A DNA stretch of 64,000 nucleotides from Candidatus Aminicenantota bacterium (GCA_020344415.1 CP070825.1:2581105-2645104), one strand, 5' to 3'; positions 35,502 through 44,229 are shown, numbered from the stretch's first letter. The notes: a model not told the origin generated them from the sequence alone. A program made the numbers and translations.

Positions 35502-37109
35502 TTATCCGACGAAAACTTGATTTCCCTCGCCAAACACTAAAGCTCCGTATGCTTTCCTGATGCGATCCCAGTTCTTTTCCCTATCTAAGGCCCAGTACCT
35601 TCCCATGACTGTAACGACCTGACCGAGAGAAAGCGTCTTGCACATCTCCTCCACTTTGTTAACATAAATTGCTCCGCTTTCAGGTTTTTCTCCTCTGCGA
35701 CCAATCAAAGCATGCACAAAGACCTGCTTCAAGTCCATTCTTTTTGCCAATTCAAGTAAAGCAAAAAGGTGTTTGATTGTGCCGTGGGAGCTGTAATGGG
35801 AAACAATCCCTAAAAAATGAAGCTGTTTATTCTCTTCTCTTGCTCCTTTCATAGCCCATTGAAATACCTTATTATCGAAAAAACTACTGTCTCCAATGGC
35901 CTTGTCAATTTTAACCCTGTCAAGAAAAATCCGCCTGCCGGCCCCAAGGTGGAGGTGTCCGGCTTCGGAATTACCTACTGTAAGAGAAGGCATGCCCACT
36001 ACATCTCCTGAGGCTTTAAGCTGTGAATGAGGATAATTTTCCCACAGCTTATCAAAGTTTGGAGTTCGGGCTTCAAGAATCAAATTCCCTTCCCTCTCTT
36101 CTCTCAATCCCCATCCATCCAATATAAGAAGAAGAACTCTCCTCTTAATATACCCTTCCTTAGAAAAATCCAAGATTAAGCTTTCGCCAGTCATCTCATC
36201 AGGCTTCTCAAGGCCAAGCAATTCAAGTACTGTGGGAGCAACGTCAGCAAGTTCCCCTTCTTCTTCCAGGCTCATCCACTCTGGATCTTCAAAGCAAAAA
36301 TCAGCAAGGATAAAAGGAACTGGGCTTTTTGTATGGCCAGTGTTAATCATCCCATCAGGATAAAGCCATTCCTCTACTGTTCCATGATCAGATGTAACAA
36401 TAAGCGTGACACCATGAGCGCGACACTCCTTAATAATCTTTCCCAGTTCACTATCCACTGCTTCCACGGCTTTAAGAACTGCCTTTTTATCCTCTTCATG
36501 CCCAACCACATCTACATTTGCTAGATTGGCCACAATGATCTGATAAGAGGGATTTTTTAGGCTTGAAGTAACTTCTCGTGTAACTTGGCTGGCGCTCATC
36601 TCGGGCTTTTGAGCATATGAGGATAGATTCTCTGGCGATGGAACAATTATCCTGTCTTCTCCCAGAAAAGATCCCTCCTTTTTGCCGTTCATAAAGTAGC
36701 CAACATGGACAGCCTTCTCAGATTCTGCAATTTTTAGGAGGCGCAAGCCTGCTCTTGAAACAATCTCTCCTAAGGTATTCTTGATTTTTCCATCAGGAGG
36801 AAAAGCAACTTTTACTTTCAGCCTGGAGTCATATTCGATCATAGTCACAAAATTCAAACGCATGTCCCGCTTCACGGAAAAGTGATTAAAATCCTTGGAA
36901 ATTAGGCTCTCGGTTAACTGGATTTCTCTCTCCCCCCGAATATCATAAAAAATAACATAATCTCCATCATCGAGCTTTCCCAAAGGTTGACCTGAAGAGT
37001 CGACAGCCACAATTGGCTCTAGGGCTTCATCTTCTTGTCCTTTTTGATAGGCTTCTTTAATAGCCTTAACGATTGGAGAAATTGAGCGGTTATTTTTAAT
37101 CTCTTCCAT
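35502..37109 (-). CDS. gpmI: Cofactor-independent phosphoglycerate mutase with circularly permuted halves
   Basis: Interconverts 3- and 2-phosphoglycerate in glycolysis using two Mn ions and a phosphoserine. All usual motifs are present, but in swapped order. Residues 1-312 equal the C-terminal half of ordinary GpmI: R58/R61, K132, NVDVVGH (D200, H204), SDHG (D241, H242), NTGHT (H259), then LADVAPT and PDEMTGESLI, the usual protein end. A linker LDFSKEGYIKRR follows, then residues 324-535 equal the usual N-terminal half: LILDGWG (D331), VGNSEAGH (nucleophile S381), H442, GRYWALDR (R504, R510) and WDRIRKAYGALVFGEG. Total length 535 is normal. The usual GRD reads GRR (471-472). Strong promoter and GAGGAT site upstream. 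No frameshift is needed. Confidence 0.9.
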   Translation of the reverse strand: MEEIKNNRSISPIVKAIKEAYQKGQEDEALEPIVAVDSSGQPLGKLDDGDYVIFYDIRGEREIQLTESLISKDFNHFSVKRDMRLNFVTMIEYDSRLKVKVAFPPDGKIKNTLGEIVSRAGLRLLKIAESEKAVHVGYFMNGKKEGSFLGEDRIIVPSPENLSSYAQKPEMSASQVTREVTSSLKNPSYQIIVANLANVDVVGHEEDKKAVLKAVEAVDSELGKIIKECRAHGVTLIVTSDHGTVEEWLYPDGMINTGHTKSPVPFILADFCFEDPEWMSLEEEGELADVAPTVLELLGLEKPDEMTGESLILDFSKEGYIKRRVLLLILDGWGLREEREGNLILEARTPNFDKLWENYPHSQLKASGDVVGMPSLTVGNSEAGHLHLGAGRRIFLDRVKIDKAIGDSSFFDNKVFQWAMKGAREENKQLHFLGIVSHYSSHGTIKHLFALLELAKRMDLKQVFVHALIGRRGEKPESGAIYVNKVEEMCKTLSLGQVVTVMGRYWALDREKNWDRIRKAYGALVFGEGNQVFVG

Positions 37110-37133
37110 TTCTTATCCTCATATTAAACCCAT

Positions 37134-37162
37134 ACTATAGAGGCAGAACAATGCCATGTCAA
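37134..37162 (-). promoter_or_regulatory. Strong sigma-70 promoter of the permuted gpmI
   Basis: On the minus strand a perfect TTGACA (37157-37162), 17-base spacer, TATAGT (37134-37139, 5 of 6). Leader of about 20 bases with GAGGAT before the ATG at 37109. Confidence 0.8.
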
Positions 37163-37170
37163 TAATCAGT

Positions 37171-37181
37171 GGGGTCAGGTT
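37171..37181 (+). repeat. Solo GGGGTCAGG repeat arm
   Basis: GGGGTCAGGTT, one arm of the family at 643 and 28636, directly beyond the M23 peptidase stop codon and just upstream of the gpmI promoter. No partner arm is found nearby. Confidence 0.4.
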
Positions 37182-37182
37182 T

Positions 37183-38076
37183 CTATTCGAGAGGAAGGCT
37201 TAAAAGAGAAAAGGGATCGACTCTGCTTTCGAAAATCTTAATGCTCCAATGAAGGTGAGCCCCTGTCACTCTTCCCGTAGCTCCTACTTCCCCAATAATA
37301 TCTCCCTTTTTAACAAAATCACCCCTATTCGCTTTGATCTTTGAGAAATGACAATAAAAAGTAAATACGCCTAGCCCGTGTTCGATGATAACCGTCTTTC
37401 CTGCATAGTACAAATCACCGGCAAAAACAACTTTTCCTGAATTGGAAGCCATAACTAGAGTACCTAAAGGAGCTGAGATATCTACTCCGCTGTGAGGAGA
37501 ACGGGGCTTATTGTTAAAAATTCTCCTTTCACCAAAATTTGGATGAACCTCTCCCGAACAAGGCAGGATAAAACTCCCTTCTCCCAGCCAGCGAGGTGTG
37601 ATCATTCCATAAATAATCCTAATAATCTCTGCATCCCTCCTTATTCTGTTCAAAGCTTTTCGGGGAGGAGTGACAAATTCTTCCCTCACCCACAATTTCT
37701 TCACACGAAATTTCCTTGCTAAGACTGAGATGTCCTTGTGTAAGCGTTCTCTCTGGCCCAAAATATTAGTTAGGACAATCTCCATCAGATAGGAACCGGA
37801 TTTAATGTTAAGGTCGAGCCCAACGAACGTGTAAAGCTTGGAACTTGCCTCGTCTTTTCCCATATCATATCTTCTTCCCAAGAATCGAACTTGAGCATCC
37901 ACTATGTTTGTACCTTCTTCAATTGTTACTATTATCGCCTCTCCGGGCTGAAAAGCTCTGTAAGCCAATTCAACGGTTATTCCAGAAGGACTCAGCAATT
38001 TTTCTTTTTCCAAAGAGAAAAGACCTATCCCATTCAAGCAAGAAAAGAGAAGGAAGAGAGTAATAATTTTTTTCAT
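37183..38076 (-). CDS. Secreted M23-family peptidase (LytM/lysostaphin type)
   Basis: Murein endopeptidase-like enzyme of 297 residues. The ATG at 38076 gives a signal peptide KKIITLFLLFSCLNG that could be a lipoprotein signal (LFSC); the open frame extends 30 codons further upstream, into the hydrolase gene, with no signal-like sequence there. After a ~120-residue beta-rich region, the M23 domain has HSGVDISAPLGT (first zinc His and Asp), a YYAGKTVIIEHG segment and HLHW (HxH). All zinc ligands are present, so it is likely active on peptidoglycan in the periplasm. Last gene of the D-aminoacylase operon; start only 4 bases after the previous stop. Confidence 0.88.
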   Translation of the reverse strand: MKKIITLFLLFSCLNGIGLFSLEKEKLLSPSGITVELAYRAFQPGEAIIVTIEEGTNIVDAQVRFLGRRYDMGKDEASSKLYTFVGLDLNIKSGSYLMEIVLTNILGQRERLHKDISVLARKFRVKKLWVREEFVTPPRKALNRIRRDAEIIRIIYGMITPRWLGEGSFILPCSGEVHPNFGERRIFNNKPRSPHSGVDISAPLGTLVMASNSGKVVFAGDLYYAGKTVIIEHGLGVFTFYCHFSKIKANRGDFVKKGDIIGEVGATGRVTGAHLHWSIKIFESRVDPFSLLSLPLE

Positions 38077-38080
38077 CGCG

Positions 38081-38926
38081 TTAAGATTCCAAAAAATCCA
38101 CAACTGCTCTGTTAAACTTTTCCGCCCATTCCACCTGGGGAAGATGGCCGCATTTCTCGAAAACAAGCAGCTTTGAATTCTTTATCAAGTTTTTACCCAT
38201 ATAAGCCTGAAAGAGAGGAGTAATCCTATCGTCCGCTCCCCAAATAATTAAAGTCTTGTGAGGCAAAGATTCTGCTCTTTTTTGGATTGAAATCCATATT
38301 ATATCCCTTAATCCTTTTAAATTCACCCCAGATCTAAGAACTTCAAGACATACTTCTCCTGTTCGCGGAAGGTCAAGAATCCTCAGGATACAATTCACCA
38401 GATGTGATGGAAGTCTCTTGCTGTCATAGAACAAATGTGACAAGATCATCCTTGCGGTAAAATGATTTCTCATCGCTAAGACAAACTCACCAACTGGATA
38501 GACAGAGGCAAGACACAGAATAAAGGAAACTTCAGGCCCGAAGCCCGCATTATCCACTAAAATCAATCTCTCAACCCTCTCTGGAAACTTTGATGCCGTG
38601 TGAAGAGCAATGAGTCCACCCATGGAATTCCCGATGAGAGAGGCCTTGGGAAGAGCGAAGGCATCCAAAAAAGAGAGCATGAAATCCGAAGCAACGTCAA
38701 GGCTGAATCTGATTTTGGGCTTAGCCGAGTGTCCAAAGCCCAGAAAATCAAAAGCTATAACTCGATACTTTTGAGAGAGGGCATTGAGATTGGACTCCCA
38801 CCATTCCAATGACCCCCCCAATCCATGAAGGAGAATGACCGCAGGTCCACTCCCCTTCTCAGAAATGCGGACATCATATCCGTCAATAGAAATATTTGTC
38901 TCTTTCAAGGGAGTAGATGATATCAA
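38081..38926 (-). CDS. Alpha/beta hydrolase
   Basis: Serine hydrolase of about 281 residues with oxyanion HG in LLHGLGGS, DFLGFGHS, nucleophile elbow GNSMGG, acid Asp in WGADDRITP and His in KCGHLPQVE, the full alpha/beta hydrolase set in normal order. The frame is open to 39052, but that part would overlap the D-aminoacylase coding end by more than 120 bases; the likely start is TTG at 38926, overlapping that gene's TGA (TTGA). This coupling and a 4-base gap to the M23 gene make a three-gene unit. No specific substrate can be named; it may be an epoxide hydrolase- or esterase-like enzyme. Confidence 0.82.
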   Translation of the reverse strand: MISSTPLKETNISIDGYDVRISEKGSGPAVILLHGLGGSLEWWESNLNALSQKYRVIAFDFLGFGHSAKPKIRFSLDVASDFMLSFLDAFALPKASLIGNSMGGLIALHTASKFPERVERLILVDNAGFGPEVSFILCLASVYPVGEFVLAMRNHFTARMILSHLFYDSKRLPSHLVNCILRILDLPRTGEVCLEVLRSGVNLKGLRDIIWISIQKRAESLPHKTLIIWGADDRITPLFQAYMGKNLIKNSKLLVFEKCGHLPQVEWAEKFNRAVVDFLES

Positions 38927-40626
38927 ACCTCGATTTTTTTTCTTAAGATTTTGCCAGGCAAATTTCCAGTATGTTCGCCTCTCTCTATCACAATTTCCCC
39001 ATTCACCAGAACATACTCGATGCCAACTGGATACTGATGGGGATCTGTCCAACTGGCCCTATCAACAACCGTATCGTCGTCGAATATGACAATATCAGCG
39101 AAATAGCCGTTACGCAACATTCCTCTCTTTTCAAAGCTAAATTTTTCAGCAACAACGGAAGTCATTTTTTTTATCATATTAGATAAGGCCATTATTTTTT
39201 CTTCTCGGATATATTTTCCCAACACCCGAGGAAAGGTTCCATAATTGCGCGGATGAGGTTTTCCTCTTCCCAGCAGCCCATAAGGAGAAACAGCTGAGCC
39301 GTCTGTCCCAATCCCAACAAGAGGATGAGCTAAAATTCTTCTTAAATTTTCTTCCTTCATATTGAAGGCAACCATCCCCACCCTGTTTTTTTCCTCAATC
39401 AAAAGATCCTTCATAAAATCATAAGGTTCTTTCTCTAGTTCCTTCGCAGCATCCCAGACACTCTTGCCCTGAATATTTCTATTTTCTTCAGAAGCTACAG
39501 AAGAAATAATGACTTTTTCCCAGGATCCAAGTTTCTTTTCCTGTTCTGCTACATAGGCACGAAGTCTGCTGTTGAGAGGAGGATCTTTCAAGCGGGCCAA
39601 AAATTCATCAGTAGTCCCCTGCTTTGCCCAACGTGGAAAATAAAAGCTGAGTCCTGTAGAGCTGGCAATATAAGGATATCGATCACAAAATATTGAAATC
39701 CCCTCTTTTTTTGCTTCTTCAATTTTAACCAATGCTTGGTCGATTTTATGCCAATTTCGTGGATAGCAAATCTTAAAATGGGAGATCTGAAGGCTAATCC
39801 CAGCTTTCCTAGCGACTTCGATCGTCTCTTCCAGAGACTCGAACAAGCTATCTCCTTCATCTCGCATATGAGTCGCATAAACTCCTCCAAGTTGAGCCGC
39901 TACCGTGCATAATTCGGTTATTTCATCAGGTTGAGCATAACATCCTGGTGCATATTCCAGCCCTGTGGATAACCCCACAGCTCCGGCTTTGATGTTCTTA
40001 TCCACTAGCACTTTCATTCTCTCTAGCTCTTCCTGTTTAGGAGGACGGTCATTAGATCCCATGGAAGCTCCACGGATTGTTCCTTGTCCTACAAGAGTAG
40101 CAAAATTAAGGGCCATGCCCTTCTCATCTAATCTGGAAAAAAAGCCATTTATATCCATCCACGTCAAATCAATCTCGAGCTGCTCTTTCAGATTCTCTTT
40201 TGTCTCATCATATATCTCCTCCGCAATAGGAAAAGGAGAAGACCCACAATTTCCGCTCACTAGAGTCGTGATACCTTGCCGAATCGAACTCTCAGCTTTA
40301 GGATTGACTAAAAGCTCTACATCAGTGTGATCATGGACATCAATAAAACCTGGGCAAACAGTTAAATCCTTGGCATCTATAACAGACTTTCCTCTCGCAT
40401 TGGAAATTTTTCCTATCTCTTTAATGAAATTTCCGTTAATCCCGATGTCAGCTTGAACTGCTTCCTTTCCTGATCCATCATAGATACGACCACCTTGGAT
40501 GATGAGGTCAAAATCCTTTTTTGACGTGCAACCTTTCAGTAGAATTCCGCAACCACTAAGACCAGTAGCTGCAATTATTTTTGATGATTTTTTGAGGAAA
40601 TTTCGTCGACTGACTGTCTTTTCCAT
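38923..40626 (-). CDS. N-acyl-D-amino-acid deacylase (D-aminoacylase), Tat signal
   Basis: Zinc amidohydrolase releasing D-amino acids from N-acyl-D-amino acids or D-aminoacyl peptides. The 567-residue protein has a Tat-like signal SRRNFLKKS (5-13) and a following GCGILLKGC, so a lipid anchor is also possible. The amidohydrolase domain shows IDVHDHTDVELL (metal HxH, about 95-106), SGNCG (bridging Cys), ATHMRDEG (about 253-260), SHFKI and GIGTDGSA (catalytic Asp, about 434). The C-terminus ends IVIERGEHTGNLPGKILRK, typical of the family. GAGGAG precedes the ATG. With M23 endopeptidase and hydrolase in the same operon it could salvage D-residues from murein; that link is inference. Confidence 0.9.
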   Translation of the reverse strand: MEKTVSRRNFLKKSSKIIAATGLSGCGILLKGCTSKKDFDLIIQGGRIYDGSGKEAVQADIGINGNFIKEIGKISNARGKSVIDAKDLTVCPGFIDVHDHTDVELLVNPKAESSIRQGITTLVSGNCGSSPFPIAEEIYDETKENLKEQLEIDLTWMDINGFFSRLDEKGMALNFATLVGQGTIRGASMGSNDRPPKQEELERMKVLVDKNIKAGAVGLSTGLEYAPGCYAQPDEITELCTVAAQLGGVYATHMRDEGDSLFESLEETIEVARKAGISLQISHFKICYPRNWHKIDQALVKIEEAKKEGISIFCDRYPYIASSTGLSFYFPRWAKQGTTDEFLARLKDPPLNSRLRAYVAEQEKKLGSWEKVIISSVASEENRNIQGKSVWDAAKELEKEPYDFMKDLLIEEKNRVGMVAFNMKEENLRRILAHPLVGIGTDGSAVSPYGLLGRGKPHPRNYGTFPRVLGKYIREEKIMALSNMIKKMTSVVAEKFSFEKRGMLRNGYFADIVIFDDDTVVDRASWTDPHQYPVGIEYVLVNGEIVIERGEHTGNLPGKILRKKIEV

Positions 40627-40703
40627 CTCTACTCCTCAGTGGGCAGATTCATTTGTAATATATAAAATAAGGAAAGATAAGTCTATATGAAAGGGATCGC
40701 GTA

Positions 40704-41552
40704 TCAAAAAAAGAATGAGACGGAAAGCACCTGGCTCTGCTGAGAGAAATGGAATCCAATCCTAAGCTTGCCTGAATCCCCTCCCCGATTTAAAGAACAG
40801 ATTTTTTTGGCCACGACATAACCGATGACAGAGCCTATGAAAACATCAGATGGCCAGTGCTGGTTATCATGTACTCTGGAAATAGCCACAAGAGTAGCCA
40901 GACTATATGATAACACATCGATATAAGTCTTCTCAGATTGATCAGCAATCGTTGTGGCAACAGCAAAGGCAGAAGAGGCATGACCTGAGGGAAAGGAATG
41001 GAAGCCCGATCTTAACGAGAATGGATGAAATGCATGACTGGACTCACCTGTTTTAGGACGAGCTCTTCCCACAATAGTTTTTAAGCCCAAAACTATGACT
41101 CCTGATGTAACCCAGCTCTCAAGACTGAGGAGTGCTGTTTTCCTCAGGCTCTTATCATCAGAGATTTCTCCCGAAGCATACAAGGCAGTTATCAGACCGG
41201 CCAAACATGCTCCATGTCCTAGAAAGGAAACAACTTTCGAGAAATCCTCGGATCGTGAATCTCGGTTCCCCTCGAACCAATCGTGGATATCTGAGTCTGT
41301 TGCATACAGAAGGATTCCCCCTCCTAAAATGGCTGATAAACTTAAGATATCACCCTTATCCCAATTCCTTGGCGAGAAAAGGATTTGCGTAAAATCATCC
41401 CCAAAGTTTTTTAAAAATTCCTTGTTTAGCTTATACTCTTTTGAGGAGGTTGCTCCATAGAGAGTGCTTTGATAAGGGACAAAGAGTGAAAACGCCAGAA
41501 AAAAAATCAGCAACCGATAGCGCCACGCCTTTTCTCTCCTATGATTAGACAT
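40704..41552 (-). CDS. PAP2-family membrane phosphatase
   Basis: Phosphatidic-acid-phosphatase-type enzyme of 282 residues with a signal/anchor helix (about 13-30), further helices and the three PAP2 motifs: KTIVGRARP (about 158-166), SFPSGHASSAFA (about 185-196) and SRVHDNQHWPSDVFIGS (about 223-239). It likely acts on undecaprenyl pyrophosphate, phosphatidic acid or a lipid A phosphate at the periplasmic face. It follows waaA by 12 bases on the same strand, which favours a lipid A or LPS-related role, although this is only context. Confidence 0.87.
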   Translation of the reverse strand: MSNHRREKAWRYRLLIFFLAFSLFVPYQSTLYGATSSKEYKLNKEFLKNFGDDFTQILFSPRNWDKGDILSLSAILGGGILLYATDSDIHDWFEGNRDSRSEDFSKVVSFLGHGACLAGLITALYASGEISDDKSLRKTALLSLESWVTSGVIVLGLKTIVGRARPKTGESSHAFHPFSLRSGFHSFPSGHASSAFAVATTIADQSEKTYIDVLSYSLATLVAISRVHDNQHWPSDVFIGSVIGYVVAKKICSLNRGGDSGKLRIGFHFSQQSQVLSVSFFF

Positions 41553-41564
41553 CAGGAATATTTA

Positions 41565-42836
41565 TTAAGGCCCTTCCATAAATTTTTCAATAACCTTGAT
41601 TGTTTTCTCTGTTGCTCCTTGTAATGACTTAAGAGCCTCTTTGGCTCTATTCCCCATTTCTTCTAGAGATCTCTCATCTTGAATCAAAAACATTTCAACC
41701 AAATCTTGTTTCTTATTAATTACTTTGGCTGCATTTGATTCAATAAATTTTTCTGCTAAAGCAGAGAAATTATCCATATGAGGTCCAAAAAAGACTGGCT
41801 TTCTGTAAAAAGCAGGTTCGAGTAAGTTTTGCCCTCCCCAAGGCACTAAGCTACCTCCCACAAAGCTCACATCCGAAAGTGCATAAGATTGAGCAAGCTC
41901 TCCGATTGTATCAAGGATAAGGATGTCCCACTCTGAATCTGACGAAACCGAGGTCTTTCTCTGGACCTTAAATGAGAAATCCTGGCAAAGCTTCTCTACT
42001 TCATCGAATCTATTTTGATTGCGGGGGGCAAGAATCAAAAGAAGGTCTGATTTGTTTTTTCTTGCTTCTCGAAAGGCTTCAAGGAGCTGCTCCTCTTCTC
42101 CTTTTCTGGTGCTACCAGCCACAATCACTTTTTTTTCTTCAGAAATATTAAGCCTCCTTTTCATCTCCCGTATCTCTCTTTCTGGCAAAAGAGGCAAACG
42201 AACCTCAGATTTCAAGTTTCCGGTTACTTCTATTAGATCTGAGTGCACACCAATTTTCCTCAGCCTTTCCTTATCTTTTCCTGTCTGCACTAAAAAAAAA
42301 TTTATATTTTTTAAAACTCTTTTTATTAAAAACCTGAGCCTGTGGGATCGTTTAAACGAGTGGTGGGAAATTCTGCCATTAATAAGGAGGATTCCTTTTG
42401 TCTGTTTCTTGGCTGCTCTCAAAAGATTAGGCCAAAACTCAGATTCAGCCAGAATAAATAAACGTGGAGTCAATGCCGAAAAAAACCTCGTGACAATGCA
42501 TTTAAAATCTAGCGGGACAAAAAAGATATTATCTGCATATTCGAGCTTTTCCTGGGCTACTTTCATTCCAGTATTGGTAAGAGAAGAAAAATGAATTACC
42601 CAATCAGGATGCCTTTCCTTTATTTGTTTGATTAAATTTTGAAGCGAGAGAACTTCACCTACAGAAACAGCATGAATCCATAAAGACTTCTCTTGCCCCT
42701 TCTCTCCAGGGAGAGTCAATCCCAATCTTTCTCTCAGGTAAAGACTGTCTCCCCTAAAGATCTTTATCCTGACATAATAAATAGGAATATAAATCAATAG
42801 GTATAAAAGCAGGAAAAATGAATAAAAAAAATGCAT
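41565..42836 (-). CDS. waaA: 3-deoxy-D-manno-octulosonic-acid (Kdo) transferase
   Basis: Glycosyltransferase (GT30) that adds Kdo to lipid IVA at the inner membrane, so the cell makes LPS. The 423-residue protein has an N-terminal TM helix (about 3-20), then IHAVSVGEVLSLQNLI and AESEFWPNLL typical of KdtA, the linker VLKNINFFLVQTGKDKERLRKIG, AGSTRKGEEE and the C-terminal FVGGSLVPWGGQNLLEPA (about 338-355), the strongest KdtA signature. ATG at 42836 has no ribosome site, and the promoter's -10 box ends 8 bases before it: a leaderless message. PAP2 follows. Confidence 0.94.
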   Translation of the reverse strand: MHFFYSFFLLLYLLIYIPIYYVRIKIFRGDSLYLRERLGLTLPGEKGQEKSLWIHAVSVGEVLSLQNLIKQIKERHPDWVIHFSSLTNTGMKVAQEKLEYADNIFFVPLDFKCIVTRFFSALTPRLFILAESEFWPNLLRAAKKQTKGILLINGRISHHSFKRSHRLRFLIKRVLKNINFFLVQTGKDKERLRKIGVHSDLIEVTGNLKSEVRLPLLPEREIREMKRRLNISEEKKVIVAGSTRKGEEEQLLEAFREARKNKSDLLLILAPRNQNRFDEVEKLCQDFSFKVQRKTSVSSDSEWDILILDTIGELAQSYALSDVSFVGGSLVPWGGQNLLEPAFYRKPVFFGPHMDNFSALAEKFIESNAAKVINKKQDLVEMFLIQDERSLEEMGNRAKEALKSLQGATEKTIKVIEKFMEGP

Positions 42837-42844
42837 GTTTAATG

Positions 42845-42873
42845 ACTATACTAAATTCCCCATCCTTGCGCAA
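42845..42873 (-). promoter_or_regulatory. Promoter of waaA-PAP2
   Basis: On the minus strand TTGCGC (42868-42873, 4 of 6), 17-base spacer, TATAGT (42845-42850, 5 of 6). The ATG begins 9 bases after the -10 box. Confidence 0.6.
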
Positions 42874-42975
42874 GATTCTAAGGAAGGCTCTCTTTTTCCT
42901 AGAAACAAGGTTTTCTGTCAGGCAAAAAGAAATGCCTTCAAACCCTAAAAAATCATTGCCCTGGCATGATAAATT

Positions 42976-43005
42976 TTGATAAGCTACTGGAGAAGAATTT
43001 ATACT
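42976..43005 (+). promoter_or_regulatory. Promoter of the Lys/Glu-rich protein gene
   Basis: TTGATA (42976-42981, 5 of 6), 18-base spacer, TATACT (43000-43005, 5 of 6). A leader of about 24 bases with AAAGGA precedes the ATG at 43036. Confidence 0.65.
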
Positions 43006-43035
43006 ACCCTGCACAAAGCTTGAAAGGATATAAAG

Positions 43036-43647
43036 ATGGCAGAAAAGCAAAAAGAGAAAAAAGAGGCTCCTGAAGACAAAAAACAAGGAGAACTCAAAAA
43101 AGAAAAGGAGAAAAAAGAAAAAACTACTGTCGCAACCAAAGAGAAGAAAAAGCCTAAAGAAGAAAAACCCCTCCCAGAGAAAAAAGCTGAAGAAGAAGCT
43201 CTCCCTGAAAAAACAGATAAAGAAGAAAAGAAAAAAGAAAAAGAGGTAGAGAAGGAAAGTAAGGCTAAAGATAAAGCAGAAGAGGAAAAGGTCGAGGAAG
43301 AAAGAGTAGAGGTAAAAGAAGAAAAGAAGGAAAAAGTAGAAGAAAAAGCAGAAAAAAAAGAAGAGGAGAAAGATAAAGCGAAAGAAGAAGTAGCAGAGAA
43401 AGAAAAGGCGGTAAAAGTTAAGGAAGAGAAAGAGGAAAAGGAAAAAGAGGAAGAGAAAAAAGTCGAGAAAGAAAAAGCTGAGCCTGCACCTCCCTCCCCT
43501 GCTCCCAAAAAAAAGAAGATAAATAAGATGACATTAGCTGAAATTGAAGCTAAATTGGAAGAAATCAAGGAAACAGAGGGAGGCTTCCGCTCAAAATATG
43601 CTCAACAGCTCCTTCGAAGAAAAAATTATTGGAACTCTTTAAAATAG
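43036..43647 (+). CDS. Lys/Glu-rich helical protein with conserved-looking C-terminus
   Basis: Unrecognised 203-residue protein. The first ~155 residues are almost only Lys, Glu, Ala, Val, Asp and Thr in irregular KEEK-type runs, expected to form a long charged helix or disordered rod. A Pro linker (EPAPPSPAPKKKK, about 149-161) leads to a 40-residue normal-composition domain starting INKMTLAEIEAKLEEIKETEGG and ending RRKNYWNSLK. The gene has a promoter and AAAGGA site, so it is expressed. The long Ser/Phe frame on the opposite strand is only its mirror. The C-terminal part may bind a partner while the rod acts as a spacer. Confidence 0.75.
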   Translation: MAEKQKEKKEAPEDKKQGELKKEKEKKEKTTVATKEKKKPKEEKPLPEKKAEEEALPEKTDKEEKKKEKEVEKESKAKDKAEEEKVEEERVEVKEEKKEKVEEKAEKKEEEKDKAKEEVAEKEKAVKVKEEKEEKEKEEEKKVEKEKAEPAPPSPAPKKKKINKMTLAEIEAKLEEIKETEGGFRSKYAQQLLRRKNYWNSLK

Positions 43648-43725
43648 ATAATCAAAAAAACTTAGAAATCTTAAAATAAATAATTCTTTAAAGAGCCAGG
43701 GGGATAGATATTTTTGATAGAATCC

Positions 43726-44229
43726 TTACTTCTTGAAAGGCAGCTTCGCCCTGAGACGATACAGAGGAATAAGAATCAGAATAATACCGAATAAAGTATA
43801 AAAATAGACTTTATCTACACCGCTTTCTTTTCCATAAGCCAAAAAGATAATTCCCCTTTGAAGATGAATAAATATCAAACTAAAAAAGATGAGAACCATA
43901 TAAACGAATTCTTTCCTTAAGTCTGATAAAAAAGACATCCTTTTCTTATAGATTAAATCAGCCTGGCCTTCTCTAGATGGCTTATAATGCCCAATCCTGC
44001 TCACAAGCCAGAACCCTGAACAAAATAGAGTCTGAATTATTGGATAAACAAAAAAAAGCGGTGATTTCTTCATCATCATAACTTGCTGCCCGAAGAAATT
44101 TACCCAGAGGGGTATTCTTTGAGGGAGACGCGGGTATGAGTAGAACGCTAATATCCAGCCCATGCTGATGAGGATAATGTTGGCTATAAAAAGCAAAAGC
44201 AATGTCTTTTTTTTCATTTTTGGAGTCAT
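43726..44229 (-). CDS. DUF1648-like small membrane protein
   Basis: Four-helix membrane protein of 167 residues. The segment YPRLPQRIPLWVNFFGQQ (about 32-49) after the first helix matches the DUF1648 pattern (LP-x-x-IP-x-H/W-x-x-x-G) seen in SdpI-like immunity/signalling proteins; SdpI's own C-terminal region is not evident. Its role here is unknown. An alternative ATG lies four codons in. It is isolated: the gene downstream is convergent and the nearest upstream repeat lies beyond the start. Confidence 0.65.
   Translation of the reverse strand: MTPKMKKKTLLLLFIANIILISMGWILAFYSYPRLPQRIPLWVNFFGQQVMMMKKSPLFFVYPIIQTLFCSGFWLVSRIGHYKPSREGQADLIYKKRMSFLSDLRKEFVYMVLIFFSLIFIHLQRGIIFLAYGKESGVDKVYFYTLFGIILILIPLYRLRAKLPFKK

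Noticed and set aside
38077..38166. 30-codon upstream extension of the M23 peptidase
   Set aside because: It overlaps the end of the alpha/beta hydrolase and destroys the signal peptide.
38927..39052. N-terminal extension of the alpha/beta hydrolase
   Set aside because: It lies inside the D-aminoacylase coding end in another frame; TTG 38926 is coupled to that gene's stop.
42999..43568. Ser/Phe-rich 189-codon frame on the minus strand
   Set aside because: It is the complement of the Lys/Glu-rich gene: AAG/GAA codons read as CTT/TTC. It has no ribosome site.
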